Assembly (NCBI GenBank): GCA_032207245.1
Contig: CM063502.1
Location: 117,428,929-117,492,928 of the forward strand
Origin: Pardosa pseudoannulata
Taxonomy: Eukaryota; Arthropoda; Arachnida; Araneae; Lycosidae
DNA: 64,000 bases
Direction of reading: 5' to 3'
In this document: in pieces, positions 12,426 to 24,174 of the stretch
Layout of the letters: each line of letters opens with the position of its first letter
How positions within the stretch are numbered: the first letter of the stretch is position 1
Program-made: the position numbers and the translations under genes
The notes under the pieces: generated by a model
What the model was told of the DNA's origin: nothing
Database searches by the model: none
Seen by the model: only the letters and a program-made list of their open reading frames with translations

Positions 12426-13403
12426 AATTAAACTAGTAGGCCTATAGAAATGTCTGCCTTCGTTTTCCCCAGTATTCTGTAATACTAATGCTTGGGTATA
12501 ATGAAGCAAACGGTGACGTATAACTAAAGTCTGTCAAATGAACTTTCTTTTAAATTACGCTGATATCCTTGCAATTTTCAATTCTTACGGATAGTATATG
12601 AATTTAAAGTCCTCCCAGTCCAACAAGCTAAGCTATAGAACTTTGATAAAAACGGGGAACCTTCATCATAGTTCTATATTTTACCGTTGTGTTATCTTTT
12701 ATAAATAATTTATAGTAAATTATTACTAAAAAGAAGCATTAAGCATCCATTTTGTTCAACTATCTTAAATTTCGATATTTAGAGAAGTAAATAACATTAG
12801 AAAATGCCAGTACTCATGTTTTATACCCCTACTGCAGAATAAATTCATATCAGGAGTTACAGGTTTTTACTACCAAAATAGAACATTCAGTATTTATCCT
12901 TTATATATTTTGATCAAAGGCGTGACAAATATAAATAAGTTTTAATCGTGAGATCATAGATTAAAAGTGAATTTAGAAATTACGCTAGGTGGTAATTGCT
13001 CATTATAAAGATTTATGATTGCATTGTTACTACTCATGATTAAAGTTGATTGTTGTTTGATACACATGCTATTCATAAAAAATCAATACCTATTATATAT
13101 TTGTAAACAACATAAACGCCTTCCCTTTAACACAGTAGCTATTTAACGAAAACGTTGCATCACTGAACTTGATGTAATGGATTACTGTTCTTTGTTCACA
13201 CCATAAACGATTTAAATCTACGCTACGTGAAACACCAATATTAAGAATGCAAACTATCATGTCAAGGTGCTGTTACACAGATTAAATCTCCAAATACCTA
13301 TTTATTGCTACTCTATCACACAGACAGATATTTTTAACTTTTTAGTCATTTTAATGAAAACATTATTTTATTAAATATCCTTTTTTATGCTTGAGAATGG
13401 TCA
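12426..13403. other. no gene seen
   Basis: AT-rich sequence with no recognised feature. Confidence 0.5.
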
Positions 13404-14013
13404 AATATTTTTTTTCAATCAATCGATATTCGTCAAACTTTTAAGATAAAAAACACAAATGCTGGGCAGTTCGGAAAATTTGTGTAGGCTTTCAAGTCAC
13501 CGAGCTTTTTCACCTAATTATTTTGCTACTGTTAGCAAGGTATAACTTTGAATTAATGAGATATATAAAAATATTCTTTTCTACTCAATTAAATAATTAT
13601 AGTATTTAAATAAGTAATAATGTAATGTATATAAAGACTTCGAATGCAAACCTATTTAGGAAATATTGGTAAAATATTTTAATTTACTGGTAAATATTTT
13701 GAGGATAATTTGGGTAATTTACCAGTATTACAAGCACTAAATATTTAGTGCTTGTAATACTGGTACAAGCACTAAATTGGTAATAATACATTACAGTATT
13801 ACTTATTTAAATACTATAATTATTTAATTGAGTAGAAAAGAATATTTTTACATATCTCATTAATTCAAGGTTATACCTTGCTAACAGTAGCAAAATAATT
13901 AGGTGAAAAAGCGCGGTGACTTGAAAACCTACACAAATTTTCCGAACTGCCCAGCATTTGTGTTTTTTATTTTAAAAGTTTGACTAATATCGATTGATTG
14001 AAAAAAAATATTT
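13404..14013. repeat. long inverted repeat, ~225-bp arms, ~97% identical
   Basis: The left arm (about 13404-13628) and the right arm (about 13784-14013) are reverse complements with about seven differences that I can count. The ~155-bp spacer holds a perfect 46-bp palindrome (13720-13742/13743-13765, 'taccagtattacaagcacta'...) and a further partial copy of its arm. The structure looks like a foldback element or a young palindromic duplication. Part of the left-arm/spacer sequence recurs inverted at 15610-15747. Confidence 0.85.
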
Positions 14014-14039
14014 ATGAAAGTATCAGTTTTGTGAAAATG

Positions 14040-14100
14040 ATTGGGGTTGCTTAACCCAGGTGGGATTCGAGTCCACAAATTGATCACCAAGGTAATGCCT
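14040..14100 (-). mobile_element. SINE fragment with B-box-like motif
   Basis: On the minus strand 'ggactcgaatcccacct' is a B-box-like sequence in a tRNA-like context. It abuts the right arm of the inverted repeat. No A box is identifiable. Confidence 0.35.
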
Positions 14101-14878
14101 TATTTTTTTTAGTCATCGCCTTTTGAATAATATACAATTTTTATAGTAATCCTTTAAAGTTATGGGTAACATCATGAGGTTAGATAAACTCTGTAATAGT
14201 AGATATCATTCCTCATCATCTCTATTAGAAGATTCTTCATAGAAATGCAGTATTTACTTTTATTATTCCATGTTAGTGTACTGATGAAAAGAATAAAGGA
14301 ATTTATAGTATATATAATAGCAAAAATAGAATGTTATGTGTATATTTCTTTTATTAATGTTTATTTAAGTTTCGAAAAAAAAATTTGGGAGCAAAGTTGT
14401 TGGAATTAAGAAAGTCAAATTCTCCTAAAATATATTGAAATTCCTCCTTTAAAACCCTTTGAAGATCACGATTACAAATTCTTTGGTTTTTAATGCAATT
14501 AGGTTATAAATTTTATCTATGAGCCCTATAGATTTGATATATATGAAAAAAATATTTTTACATTCTTTGGGGGTGACCGAGATTTAGAGAGGATGATTTA
14601 ACTGTGAAACGCTCCCCTTGTACAGTAGGAAAATATTTCTTTCTTAAACTTATTAAATTTGTATAGCAATGAATAAATAAAATAATGTAGTTAATAAATA
14701 GCTAAACAATTTATAAGTAATGTTTTGGGTAAGTATTTTCATATGAGAGCATGAAGAAAATCGAACTCTTGATTCTTCCAGAGTTCGATTCTTCCATGTA
14801 AAGCAAATTCAAAAAAGTATATTTTAAAGAGAAATAAATTAATTGTAGTGATACCAGCTATTTATAGTTTAAAGTGTC
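14101..14878. other. no gene seen
   Basis: AT-rich sequence, nothing recognised. Confidence 0.5.
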
Positions 14879-14933
14879 AAAAACAAAGAAAAAACTCATG
14901 TGTTTTAAACACATGAGTTTTTTCTTTGTTTTT
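14879..14933. repeat. perfect 27-bp-arm palindrome, 1-nt spacer
   Basis: The arms 14879-14905 and 14907-14933 are exact reverse complements around a single T. The core is 'ctcatgtgttt t aaacacatgag' flanked by A-rich/T-rich arms. No terminal repeats or target duplication are seen around it. Confidence 0.9.
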
Positions 14934-15609
14934 TACAGAGAAAAGGTATTATCAGGTGGTTTCGCTGTCCTTAAAAGGGTTAACTCATGGTTGGCTTGAT
15001 TCACTTTGTCAGATGACGGCTGAATGCGTAAGGAGAAATTATCTAACTTTATTTTGATCGGAAACCTTTCTAAATATGTTGCATATTTTTGAAACAATTA
15101 TTAATTACAATTCAATAACAACTTCGATGCATGTTGTATAAAGTTTTATTTATAAAACAAAATATGAAACTATGTACAAAAATGAAACGATTTCAAAAGA
15201 AAAAATTGTGAGGAAAATTATAGCAAAGGATTAACTTTTTAATGGGAAATATTTATTTTAATCTGTATAACTTTCACCTGTAACCTTGTATTGTAGAATT
15301 CTCATGAGAAAACTTGCATCTAAGCTGCGTATATATTTAGTTTTGGTTACTGTTTAAAGAGAAAATCCACTTTCCCACAAATAGGTCATATAAAAGGTAA
15401 CAAAAACTGAACTTCTTTGATAAAATCGGATATTCTGTTTGTCTAATATGATCACTCTAAAACATATAGTAATGTCTATAAATTTGTGTTTCCAACTTGA
15501 ATTTCAACGGAACTCCAACTATTTTTGGTGAAACACTCGGTTGGTATCGACTGATGTAAATCACTGCCTTTCAAAATTGCACCTGTGGATTCAAATAATA
15601 CTTTTGGCA

Positions 15610-15747
15610 TTTAGTGCTTGTAATACTGGTAAATTACCCAAATTATCCTTAAAATATTTACCAGTAAATTAAAATATTTTACCAATATTTTCTAAATAGG
15701 TTTGCAATCGAAGTCTTTATATACATTACATTATTACTTATTTAAAT
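15610..15747 (-). repeat. inverted copy of the 13.6-kb repeat unit
   Basis: This ~138-bp stretch is the reverse complement of about 13605-13742, including 'ttagtgcttgtaatactgg' and the 'ttgcaatcgaagtcttta' region, with only a few changes. It diverges abruptly at both sides, which marks the boundaries of a mobile or duplicated core unit. Confidence 0.85.
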
Positions 15748-16029
15748 ATTTTGCCGTGTTATGAATTTTTGATCACTTTACTGTACTACAGATTGTAAAA
15801 TCCATAGCATACAAACATTGTGCTTGAACATATTCATCTTCTATACAGGATGCATGAAATTTATCATTTTTATAATAGCACTTATTTCGTAGCCATGTGC
15901 ATTATTTACAAGTTACATTCTCAGAGAATGTATGCAATCAAGTTAACTCGCAATGAGACTGCCACAAGCATTTAGAAAAATTATTAATTAATCTTTAATT
16001 ATTACTAAATAATTTTTTTACAACATACT

Positions 16030-16420
16030 TAACCCATTAATGCCTAGTAACCCTTTTTAGAGACAAAATAAAAATAGTTTGTAAAATGTTTATGTTTTCT
16101 CGGAGTTTTTCTTTTCAGCGAAGGTAGACGGCAATCCGAAAAACCATCCACCAAATTTTCAAGTTCCTCCAATTCATTATAATTATTTTCTCATTTGGAT
16201 TGATATTTTAAGATTTTAGTGTCTCGCACATAATATTACGGTTTCGATAGTTATATCTATTGAAATCATGACAAATAGCTTTACCCATTATAAATAATCA
16301 CAAGTATCACAGCACTTTTTTTTTACATGTAATGTCAAATAAATCCATTATAGCGGAGTTTTCTCTTTTATATTTTTGACTTCTTTTGATGTTTAAAAGG
16401 CAGCTGACCAATTATGAAGA
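16030..16420. repeat. dispersed repeat, diverged partner at 45555-45890
   Basis: Blocks shared in order with 45555-45890 include 'aatagtttgta', 'tttttcttttcag/ttttttcag', 'gaaggtagacggcaat' against 'gaagatcgatgacatt', a 'tcatttggat' block and 'gatgttt'. The divergence is high and the element type is unknown. Confidence 0.35.
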
Positions 16421-17640
16421 CCGGCTTTAATCTTCAAAGTTGGTTTAATTTTATATTTGTTATACTTCTGTGCAGTCCATGATCTTCAACATATATTCGG
16501 GCAATATTGGGTTGGGTTTTAAAATATATCTTTTATATCTGTATCATTCTTTTTAAGCTAACATCGTAATTTTAGCAAATCTATATTTTTCATTGGTATT
16601 TTATAAATTAAATATTTGATACATTAAACTTATTATTGAATATTTTGCCCATATTCAGAATTTATTTGTATATTAACTACTATTCCATATTTTCAAGTTG
16701 CATAAAAATGCACATATAAAATTTATATGCATTTAATGCCCATTACCTCCTTTTTCAAGTTATTACTGTAGTAAGAGGGGATTACAGTGAATTACTATCT
16801 AACCAGAATTCAAATTTTCCTTCACAGAATTACCGGTAAATAAAATCGTCGATAAATTTATAAACTCTACTGGATGCTTAAAGTCATTTCAAATGGATTT
16901 CATATAGTAGGTCTTGATATAATTGATATAATAAACATTGCAAAAAAAATGACCTCAGCGCTCCGAAAAATTAAGTCATCCTATTCCGTTCGTGTTTAGT
17001 TCTTATACTGAAGATAAGATTTGGGTCAGTTTTTTAACTTTGTAATTTACTTATATCGTCACGATAACCATAGAGTTGTATTTGCATCAATTATTTTAGC
17101 ATACCGCATGAATTCTTCCGATTAAAATCTACCTATTACAGTAAACTATACCGAATAAATATTAACTTGTCTCACGACATCGATGTTAATAAATAGTTCA
17201 CGATACCAATTGTGCATTTCATAATCCAAATGTTTACCCCATAATTGTTTCGAGTTTTGTTCCTTTTCCATACCCTAATATGAGAGCTCATACCCGTAAT
17301 AAAATTATATTATAATAACAGCAGTTTTGTAAAACACAATGAAAAAATTTCTCGCTAAATTATAGAAAAATCAAAACAGCAATGCAAGTAGTTGAACAAT
17401 ATGCTGATCGAGATTTTTTTTCTTCGGGTTGTGTATGTTGCCACCTTCAGCAGAACTTTTTCCCACCAACGCCTTACTCGCATGACCAACTCAATGTGCA
17501 ACACCTTTGCAAGAGATGACAGACAACTATTCATTAGATACGATGATTGATAGTTATATAAAGAATAGTGCTATTCAGCGCTTTCGGAGAACAGCTGGGA
17601 ATTATTAGCATAACAATGACGTTATGAATGAACGTGTTTT
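16421..17640. other. no gene seen
   Basis: AT-rich sequence with no recognised feature. Confidence 0.5.
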
Positions 17641-17653
17641 CTCTACTCGAGAG

Positions 17654-17696
17654 TATAAATTGTCACAGCGGATAGAGTTGTCTTCTACTTTCATTC
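17654..17696 (+). promoter_or_regulatory. candidate TATA/Inr core promoter
   Basis: A clean TATAAAT box (17654-17660) lies in a locally GC-richer context ('ctcgaga' before it, 'gtcacagcggatagag' after). Pyrimidine-rich start-site-like sequences follow at 17681-17696 ('cttctactttcattcag'), about 30-39 bp downstream. This is arthropod-like core-promoter spacing but could be chance in AT-rich DNA. Confidence 0.3.
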
Positions 17697-17784
17697 AGAA
17701 ATATTTATGATATTCTTCGGCTACTTTAAACAGGGAATTGAAAATTCTTGTAACAGCTTTTCTCCAATTTATACAATAACTCAG
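17690..17784 (+). other. candidate first exon downstream of TATA box
   Basis: After the putative start site an ATG at 17707 opens 26 codons (MIFFGYFKQGIENSCNSFSP...) ending exactly at CAG|gtaatt (17784/17785), a good donor. It ends in phase 0, whereas the first seen peroxidase exon needs an upstream donor leaving two bases. It cannot therefore be spliced directly as coding sequence onto that exon, though it could be a 5'UTR exon or belong to another transcript. Confidence 0.2.
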
Positions 17785-18029
17785 GTAATTAAATGTCAAA
17801 ATTTTGTAAATTAAGGGCATTTGGTATTATGAAAATCAATTATTATTTTATATTAAAATGCTAAACCAAATACAAATAAAAGCTGGAAGTCAGTTCTCAT
17901 TTTTGTACTTCCAAAGGCTGTGGGTTTGGAACTTTATTCTCTTACCTGCAAATAATCTGAATTTTTAATCTATGAATTACATTAACATTACACCATGTGA
18001 ACCCGAGTATGTAGATCTATAAGAGGTGA

Positions 18030-18242
18030 TCATCTATTTGGAGCCATGGTTTCAGCGTATAAGAAAATTAATTTGTCTCGATATGTGAGTATATAAGTAC
18101 CAACATCGAGGCTTGAAATTAGTGTAGCATTCATTTCCAAACAGTGAGCGGAACATGTTGAAACGTTAACAATGGAGATGTTATTATCAAATTCGTCTAA
18201 ATAGGGCCAACTTGCTTTTATCCTTTGATTACCAGAATCCAT
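18030..18242 (-). other. coding-like 70-codon frame, unidentified
   Basis: The minus strand is open for 70 codons from ATG with balanced composition (two Cys, several Asp/Asn, few Lys/Phe runs). An in-frame TAA lies two codons before the ATG, so the frame is self-contained. Further upstream on the same strand (18250-18520) shorter coding-like pieces in shifting frames suggest a decayed gene or element. I recognise no family. Confidence 0.25.
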
Positions 18243-18520
18243 TGCTTATTAATTTCAAGGATCCAAGTGTCTCAATCACAGAGGAGTGGAACTGGGAAAT
18301 GTGGTAATTATGCTTAATGATATTAAATGTCCTCATATCGTAATGTCATAAAGTAGAAGTTACCCTCATTAAAGTGGGTGACACTCTAGTCCACCTTATG
18401 GTCCTCATCTCACTCTATGCAACGGTCCCTTAATAATGCTCTTAAAAGGTGAATTGTCTCCGATTTTCTCAGAAGTGCATCAGCCAGTTTCTAACAACTT
18501 CAAGTGGTAAAAAAATGGAG

Positions 18521-20622
18521 TTTTACTAAAGGGATAAATTAAAACTGCAATGAGATGATTCCCTAAATGCTTAAAGCCATTTTGCACAACTAGTATACTA
18601 AATGTGAACTGTATGACTTGGAATGAAAGCTATTTGATCTTCTCTAATATACTATCTCTTATAATGATCTTGAAGTTCTTTCATGAGTAGAGAATTTTCA
18701 TTTGTGGGACAAATAAAGAAATCTTATACCCCATTCCCCAATCAATACAGCCCAGAATCGAACCAGTAAACATGCGAAATACTAAAAACTCTCATGTACT
18801 AAAAAGCATTTTATCCACTGATTTTATTCATTGATCTACGGTTTGAAGATTTGTTTCCACAATAAAAAGAAGTTTACATTTTTAAATTTTATATAATAGT
18901 TTTGCTGTATATTTAGATATGCAAACGAAACGTTTATAAATCTGCAACTGAATTTTTCAATTTTTATTTTCAAATATGAATTAGCATTTAAATCATGAAG
19001 TTTTGCAACTGCATTTTTTATTTGTTTACAAAAAAGTAACCTAAGACCTTCAAACCACTACATATTTAAATGAAAACTATTGCCAATAAAGAAGGAAGAA
19101 ATTTGTCATAAATATAAATGGATATCATAAATAGCATTTTAGAATTTATGAAATATAAAACAGTGACCTTAATGGCTTTGAAATTTATATGTGAGCAGAT
19201 TCTTTCATAAATCTTACTTCATAAGAATAAAATTTTCAAAAGTGTAATACATCATAAAAAAGTAAATATTTCAGATATATCAGAAGACATGTATTACAAT
19301 TTAAACAAAGATATTAATCATTCCATCGGTAGGAGAATTAATTTTAACCAGTTTTGAAATATTTTTTGCAGTTCTCTCTAAATTACTCAATGTTGTTGTT
19401 AACCTAGACCTCAGGCGAAATCAGTTGCTGAGGGTATTCAAAATTTGCATTTAAAAGGCCATGAAATGTCAATTATATGAATGCTCCATAAATATTATAC
19501 TACATTCATCACGTTTTCGTGAATCTTGGAAAGAAATACCAAACATTTGTAGCTTAAATGGTGTATAGAAAGGTTAATTATCTGTAATTTAATGGCCAGT
19601 TGAAATCATCTCTGTAAGACGTTGAAAATATGCCTTAATTTGAAAATTTCAAAACTTGTGGTATGGGGAGATTTTCAGAAAAAATTTTCAAATTTAATAT
19701 CTTAAAGATGTTTTGGCCATTTGTTAGATTTAAAGATGCAGCATATCTAAGATTTAGAAAAAAAAAGCTTAATTGCACCTTTAGCGAAAGTAAAATTACT
19801 TTTACAAATATTTAGAGCTTTTATTTTAAGTATATGAATTTTTTTTCCTGAAAGATCTAATAACAGATATGCAAAATTTTATATTTATTTTTGGGATTTT
19901 AAAATTATTATTCTTTTTTAGTATTTTTATATTTTTTACATATATTATTAGCAGTTAAATGAAATTTTATGCTGTGTTTTATTTAAAATTTACATATGCT
20001 TACTTTAGACGAAAACTGTCAATTTAAGCATTCCAAGAAACAACAAATAACAAAACTACTGTGTTCAAAAATTTAATAATCTTCTATTTAAAAGGAATGA
20101 TATAAACTGATGATAAAATACTTCTGTATAATATATAAGAGTTTAAATTATTAAAGGCACCTTAATCCGTTTAAAACAGAACATTATTTCAGTCTGAAGA
20201 CTTATAGAATATTATAACTGTCTATCTAAGCATTGTTTTAATTTTCACGAAATTTTATGGAAATAACTATTTATAAAATATTTATTTTATTTTATTTTTA
20301 ATAATAGCACTTTAAAATAAAAACCTTAAAACTTTAAAATAAGCAACTGAGTTTTAAATGAAAACTTTCGCACTAAAAGTTTAAAAATTTTAAGTCTAAA
20401 CTGTAAAATTCCATTTGGGTATTGTACTATTCAGATTACATGGTTTAAAATTTGAAAATTTTCATTTAATCCTTAGATATTAAGCTCCACCTACTTTTTT
20501 ATAAATTTTTATATAACTAAATTTGCGCTTTACAAAAATTTGTAATTGATCCAATAAATAGACTTAAGCTTTGAAAATCAATAAACACTCATTTATAGGT
20601 AGGTAATTTGAAAAATTGTTTC
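18521..20622. other. no gene seen
   Basis: About 2 kb of very AT-rich DNA with no frames or repeats that I can support. Confidence 0.55.
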
Positions 20623-20867
20623 AATCTATATATATAAAAATGAATTTTTGTCTGTCTGTCTGTACTCGGTAGACTCAAAAACCATACATCCAATCACCGG
20701 GAAAATTTGAGAAATTATTAGGCATATTCCTAGGAAGGTTTTTAAAAATTTATAACGTTCGAAATCCATTCCTTCCCCCTTTTTCGAGCGTTTCATGTCA
20801 TTATTCCAAGCATTATTTTCCCCGGTTAAACGCAAACGATTAACTTTTTAATTTATCGCATAATAAC

Positions 20868-21617
20868 CAGGGCTACGAACCGTAATTTTTTTTTGTTCCG
20901 GTTTTCGCTCCGCCAAAAATAACGGTTTTCGGTTCAGTTCCGGTTTTCGCTCCGCCAAAAATAACTGTTTTCGTTTCAGTTCCAAATGAATAATTTCATT
21001 TTATGTATATTCTTATTTGTACAAAAAATGTAATTCTATCAAAATTTAGAAGATTTTATTCTTTTTTAATTGGTACACTATGTGAATTGATACAAACAGC
21101 AGGTACGATAAGAGCGGCTAGCATTGGCATTGTTATCCATTATCAAAATCGCATTTGACAACTAGGTTCATGATTACCCACATTCGTCGTTTGACTCTCA
21201 CATCGTGCACTTGGCCTTGCAATAATTATGTAAAAAATATATTATTTATTTAACATATGAAAATTGCCTCTAATTATTAATATATCTTCTAACGTGGTTT
21301 CACTGAGATTACTTCTGTTGTCTCGGAGAATAAATTTCAAACCTGAAAACGCTCTTTCAACACTAACTTGTGTAGCTGGAGCTGCCAAAACCACCATTGC
21401 AATCTTATACAAGTGCGGATATGTAATTATAAAGTTGACGTTAAATTAGAAAATATTGATAAGTTGGTAACAGTAACAAAATGACTGAAAATCGATCTGA
21501 ACTATCGAACCGAAATAAACCGATATTTTTTTCGGTTCAGTTCCGGTTTTCGTTCCGACCAAAATAACGGTTTTTTCCGGTTTTCGGTTTTCGGTTCAGT
21601 TCCGGTTCGAAGCCCTG
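20868..21617 (-). mobile_element. 750-bp deleted hAT transposon
   Basis: The ends are inverted: CAGGGCTACGAACCG on the left and, on the opposite strand, CAGGGCTTCGAACCG on the right, followed by repeats of 'ccggttttcggttcag'. The flanks ataataac (20860-20867) and atcataac (21618-21625) match at 7 of 8, the 8-bp target duplication typical of hAT. The interior keeps only the transposase C-terminal domain. Confidence 0.85.
21250..21450 (-). pseudogene. hAT transposase C-terminal dimerisation domain
   Basis: The minus strand encodes YPHLYKIAMVVLAAPATQ, then VSVERAFSGLKFILRDNR and SNLSETTLEDILIIRGN. This is the conserved hAT C-terminal dimerisation motif (P.L..lA...L..PA.s...ERaFS...r.l...L.e.lL). 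The frame is intact through the motif, but the rest of the protein (BED finger, RNase-H-like catalytic core) is absent from the element, so it is not functional. Confidence 0.85.
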
Positions 21618-22042
21618 ATCATAACTAAGTGAAAGAAGCAATATTACTAGCAATGGGATGTCATTCCGTTAATCCCATGTAATTGTTTTAAGCGCAGTTT
21701 AATTCAGTTAAAAGGAGGAGATTAAAATTTTCAATTTATCTCATAATAAATAGGTGAAAATGATATTTTTTTATCATTATGACGTCATTCCTTTCAATAT
21801 CGCATTTATTCATTTCTTATTTTATATTATTTAAACATCGCCTACGTAGTATTCATATTATTTTCTTAAATTTCGTCCAAACTTAGTAAATAAGCTACAT
21901 TAACAGACTTTTAAAAAATCCAGGAAAAAAATGTGAGGGAAAGATGACTGCTAGTATTTTATAAAACCTTAGCCAATTTTCGAAAGAATCCATCCTACTT
22001 TAAAATCCTAAAATAGCTATAATACATTATAAATCATCTTAA

Positions 22043-22979
22043 GGTATCCATCTACGTTCGGAGAACTTATTCTTTAAGCGTAGAAACTAGTTCATGTTTT
22101 AATATTTTTAGATTTATTTTTTATATTATCATAGAGAATTGCACTTAAAAAATTTATTCCTGGAGAAGTTTTTATAAAATTTCTATTAAATGAAGAAAAT
22201 TTAGTAAAAAAATCAGTTTATTCAAAAGGTCTAATCTTTTAATAAATTAAATTATTTCAATATTTTTTGCAACACATTTCTTATACACTGGACTAGTGAA
22301 TCACCTAAAATCTTTGCTTAATTTACATTTGGTAAAAAAATTAGGTCCTTTAAAATCATACACATTGAATTTTTAACGAATTTTCATTACCTTTATATCT
22401 AACTATGAGTTTAACATCATTAAAAATTATCCAAATTTAAAGCATTTAGGTCATTCACTAGTAAATACCATCAAAAGCATTCATAATAATTTTCAACAAA
22501 ATATTTTAAGAACTTTTTGAGAAATCACATTTCAAGTTTCAACATTTTATTAAAAATACCGTGCTGAGAAAAACGCATTTGAAGTTTATGAAAGCAACTT
22601 TAAATATTAAAAAAATAAAATACATGTTTAAAATTCCCCACACTTTTTTGCTTCAAAACTTTTTAATTGCCAAGTTGCTAATTATTAAAAATACTAGAAA
22701 AATGTTTAAACTAATCTTGATGAATATTTAAAAAGTTTTGTCCATAAAATGATCTTTAAAAGGCTTTAAATTCACAACTTCCGTTTCCGAATCGCTACTT
22801 CCTTTTTGTTTTGACAGCTGCCACTGATGTTTAAATAGCTGTAACTTTTCTTTAAAATACCGTAGAGACAAAACAAAAACAGATTTAGAAGCCTAAAAGT
22901 TGAAATTTTACAACAGAGAAATAAAAAAAAATTATGATTTTTGGTCAAAAAATGACGTTTTCAACGTTAGACGGATACC
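22043..22979. mobile_element. 937-bp TTAA-flanked non-autonomous element
   Basis: TTAA flanks both sides (22039-22042 and 22980-22983). The termini are inverted: GGTATCCATCTA-CGTT on the left against GGTATCCGTCTAACGTT read inward from the right. No transposase motif is visible in the very AT-rich interior. This is consistent with a third piggyBac-type family, but the TIRs are short, so a fortuitous match is possible. Confidence 0.55.
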
Positions 22980-23337
22980 TTAATATATTGCACTAACATT
23001 TTCTAACGACTCTTCAAATAATGAAAGATAGGTTTCATATTTTTTGTAAGTTTCAAATTAGATAAATCTTCCTGAATCAAATAAATCTTCCTTCAAATCT
23101 TCCTGATGTTCTTAAAACATCAGGAAGTAACTGCTTTTTATAAACATTCATATTTTTTTTTCTTTTACACTTAAAAGATGGTATTTCAGACCTTCATTGT
23201 AGATTGTAAAATAAAGCTTTATTTCATAAATGCTGGTTTTAAAATTCAATAGGATACCTTTTTCTTTGTAATTTGACACTTAAATGGGATTATCTACGAA
23301 AAAAATCCTAAAACAAATATTTAACATGAACCTAAAG

Positions 23338-24166
23338 CAGAGGTGGGCAAAAGCCGTACCCGCGAGCCGAATCCGGCCCTTTGGCTTACTTTATCCGGCC
23401 CGTTGAAAAATTCTGTATGCAATTTTTTTAATCTCTTATATGCGATTTTGTTGAAATCAACAGTATTTGTATGCGTAGCGTACAACATTTATTTGTGAAA
23501 GAACTTTTTTGTTAATGATTTACACGAAAAATAAATATCGATCACAAATTACTGACGAAAATCTACACGCGGTATTAAGGATTGCTACAAATGATTTGGA
23601 TTCAAATTTTGAAGAAATAATATCAAATGAACATTCCAGATTTCACATTTCGCATTAACTAAAACTATTCTATTTTAACGTTTGATGTTTGTCTTTTCTT
23701 TTTATAATTCTATTTACTATTATATTTACAAAATGTAATATAAATATAAAAATGTAATAACTATGATCAAAATAAAATAATTTGTATCTTTAAGATATGA
23801 ATAAATATCAAAATAAAATCTTTCATTAACTGATTTATTTAATGACCATTAATTTTATATAATGGATCATATTTCTTTAAAAATTACGTGACATATTTTA
23901 CTGGGCACAAATTGTTCGCATATACTCTTAAGTAACATAAATTATTATCACTATTATCTTTTATTAACTGTCAAATTTCTCTGTCCAAATGCTTTAAAAT
24001 GATACTTATAGCGTTTTTCTAAAAAAAAAAAAAAAATTGGGGGCAGGGAAAAAACTCCATCCAAAACATTCGCGGGTACACAGAGTACGCGGTATAGTCC
24101 TCCGGCCCGGGAGACATTTTGAAAATTTCATTTTGTCCCGCGCTTAAAAGTATTTGCCCACCCATG
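23338..24166 (+). mobile_element. 829-bp deleted hAT transposon, perfect 8-bp TSD
   Basis: Identical octamers ACCTAAAG flank the element (23330-23337 and 24167-24174). The termini are inverted: CAGAGGTGGGCAAA on the left and CATGGGTGGGCAAA read inward on the right. The ends are GC-rich (subterminal 'ccgaatccggccctttggc') and the centre is AT-rich. The transposase is reduced to its last 59 codons. Confidence 0.92.
23479..23658 (+). pseudogene. hAT transposase C-terminus (GTF2IRD2/ZBED-type)
   Basis: The frame reads TFICERTFLLM, KNKYRSQITDENLHAVLRI, then ATNDLDSNFEEIISN and ends HISH-stop. This is the characteristic C-terminus of the hAT transposases related to GTF2IRD2/ZBED/SCAND3-type domesticated genes (family knowledge). 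A stop at 23476-23478 closes the frame upstream and the rest of the gene is deleted. The strand is + within the 829-bp element. Confidence 0.85.
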
Positions 24167-24174
24167 ACCTAAAG

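Larger units (their letters stand above)
20624..21953 (+). mobile_element. Helitron-like element interrupted by a hAT
   Basis: The left end reads A|TC followed by 'tatatatataaaaatgaa' and a 'ctgtctgtctgt' run. The right end 'gactgctag|t' gives CTAG followed by T, consistent with the A|TC...CTRR|T rule for Helitrons. The left 240 bp recur, inverted, at 1-240. A 750-bp hAT element sits inside (20868-21617), so the Helitron-like sequence proper is only about 580 bp and non-autonomous. The right boundary is inferred from the CTAG rule alone. Confidence 0.45.

Noticed and set aside
12225..12509. 94-codon minus-strand frame
   Set aside because: It is the shadow of a LINE reverse-transcriptase tail that is recognisable on the + strand.
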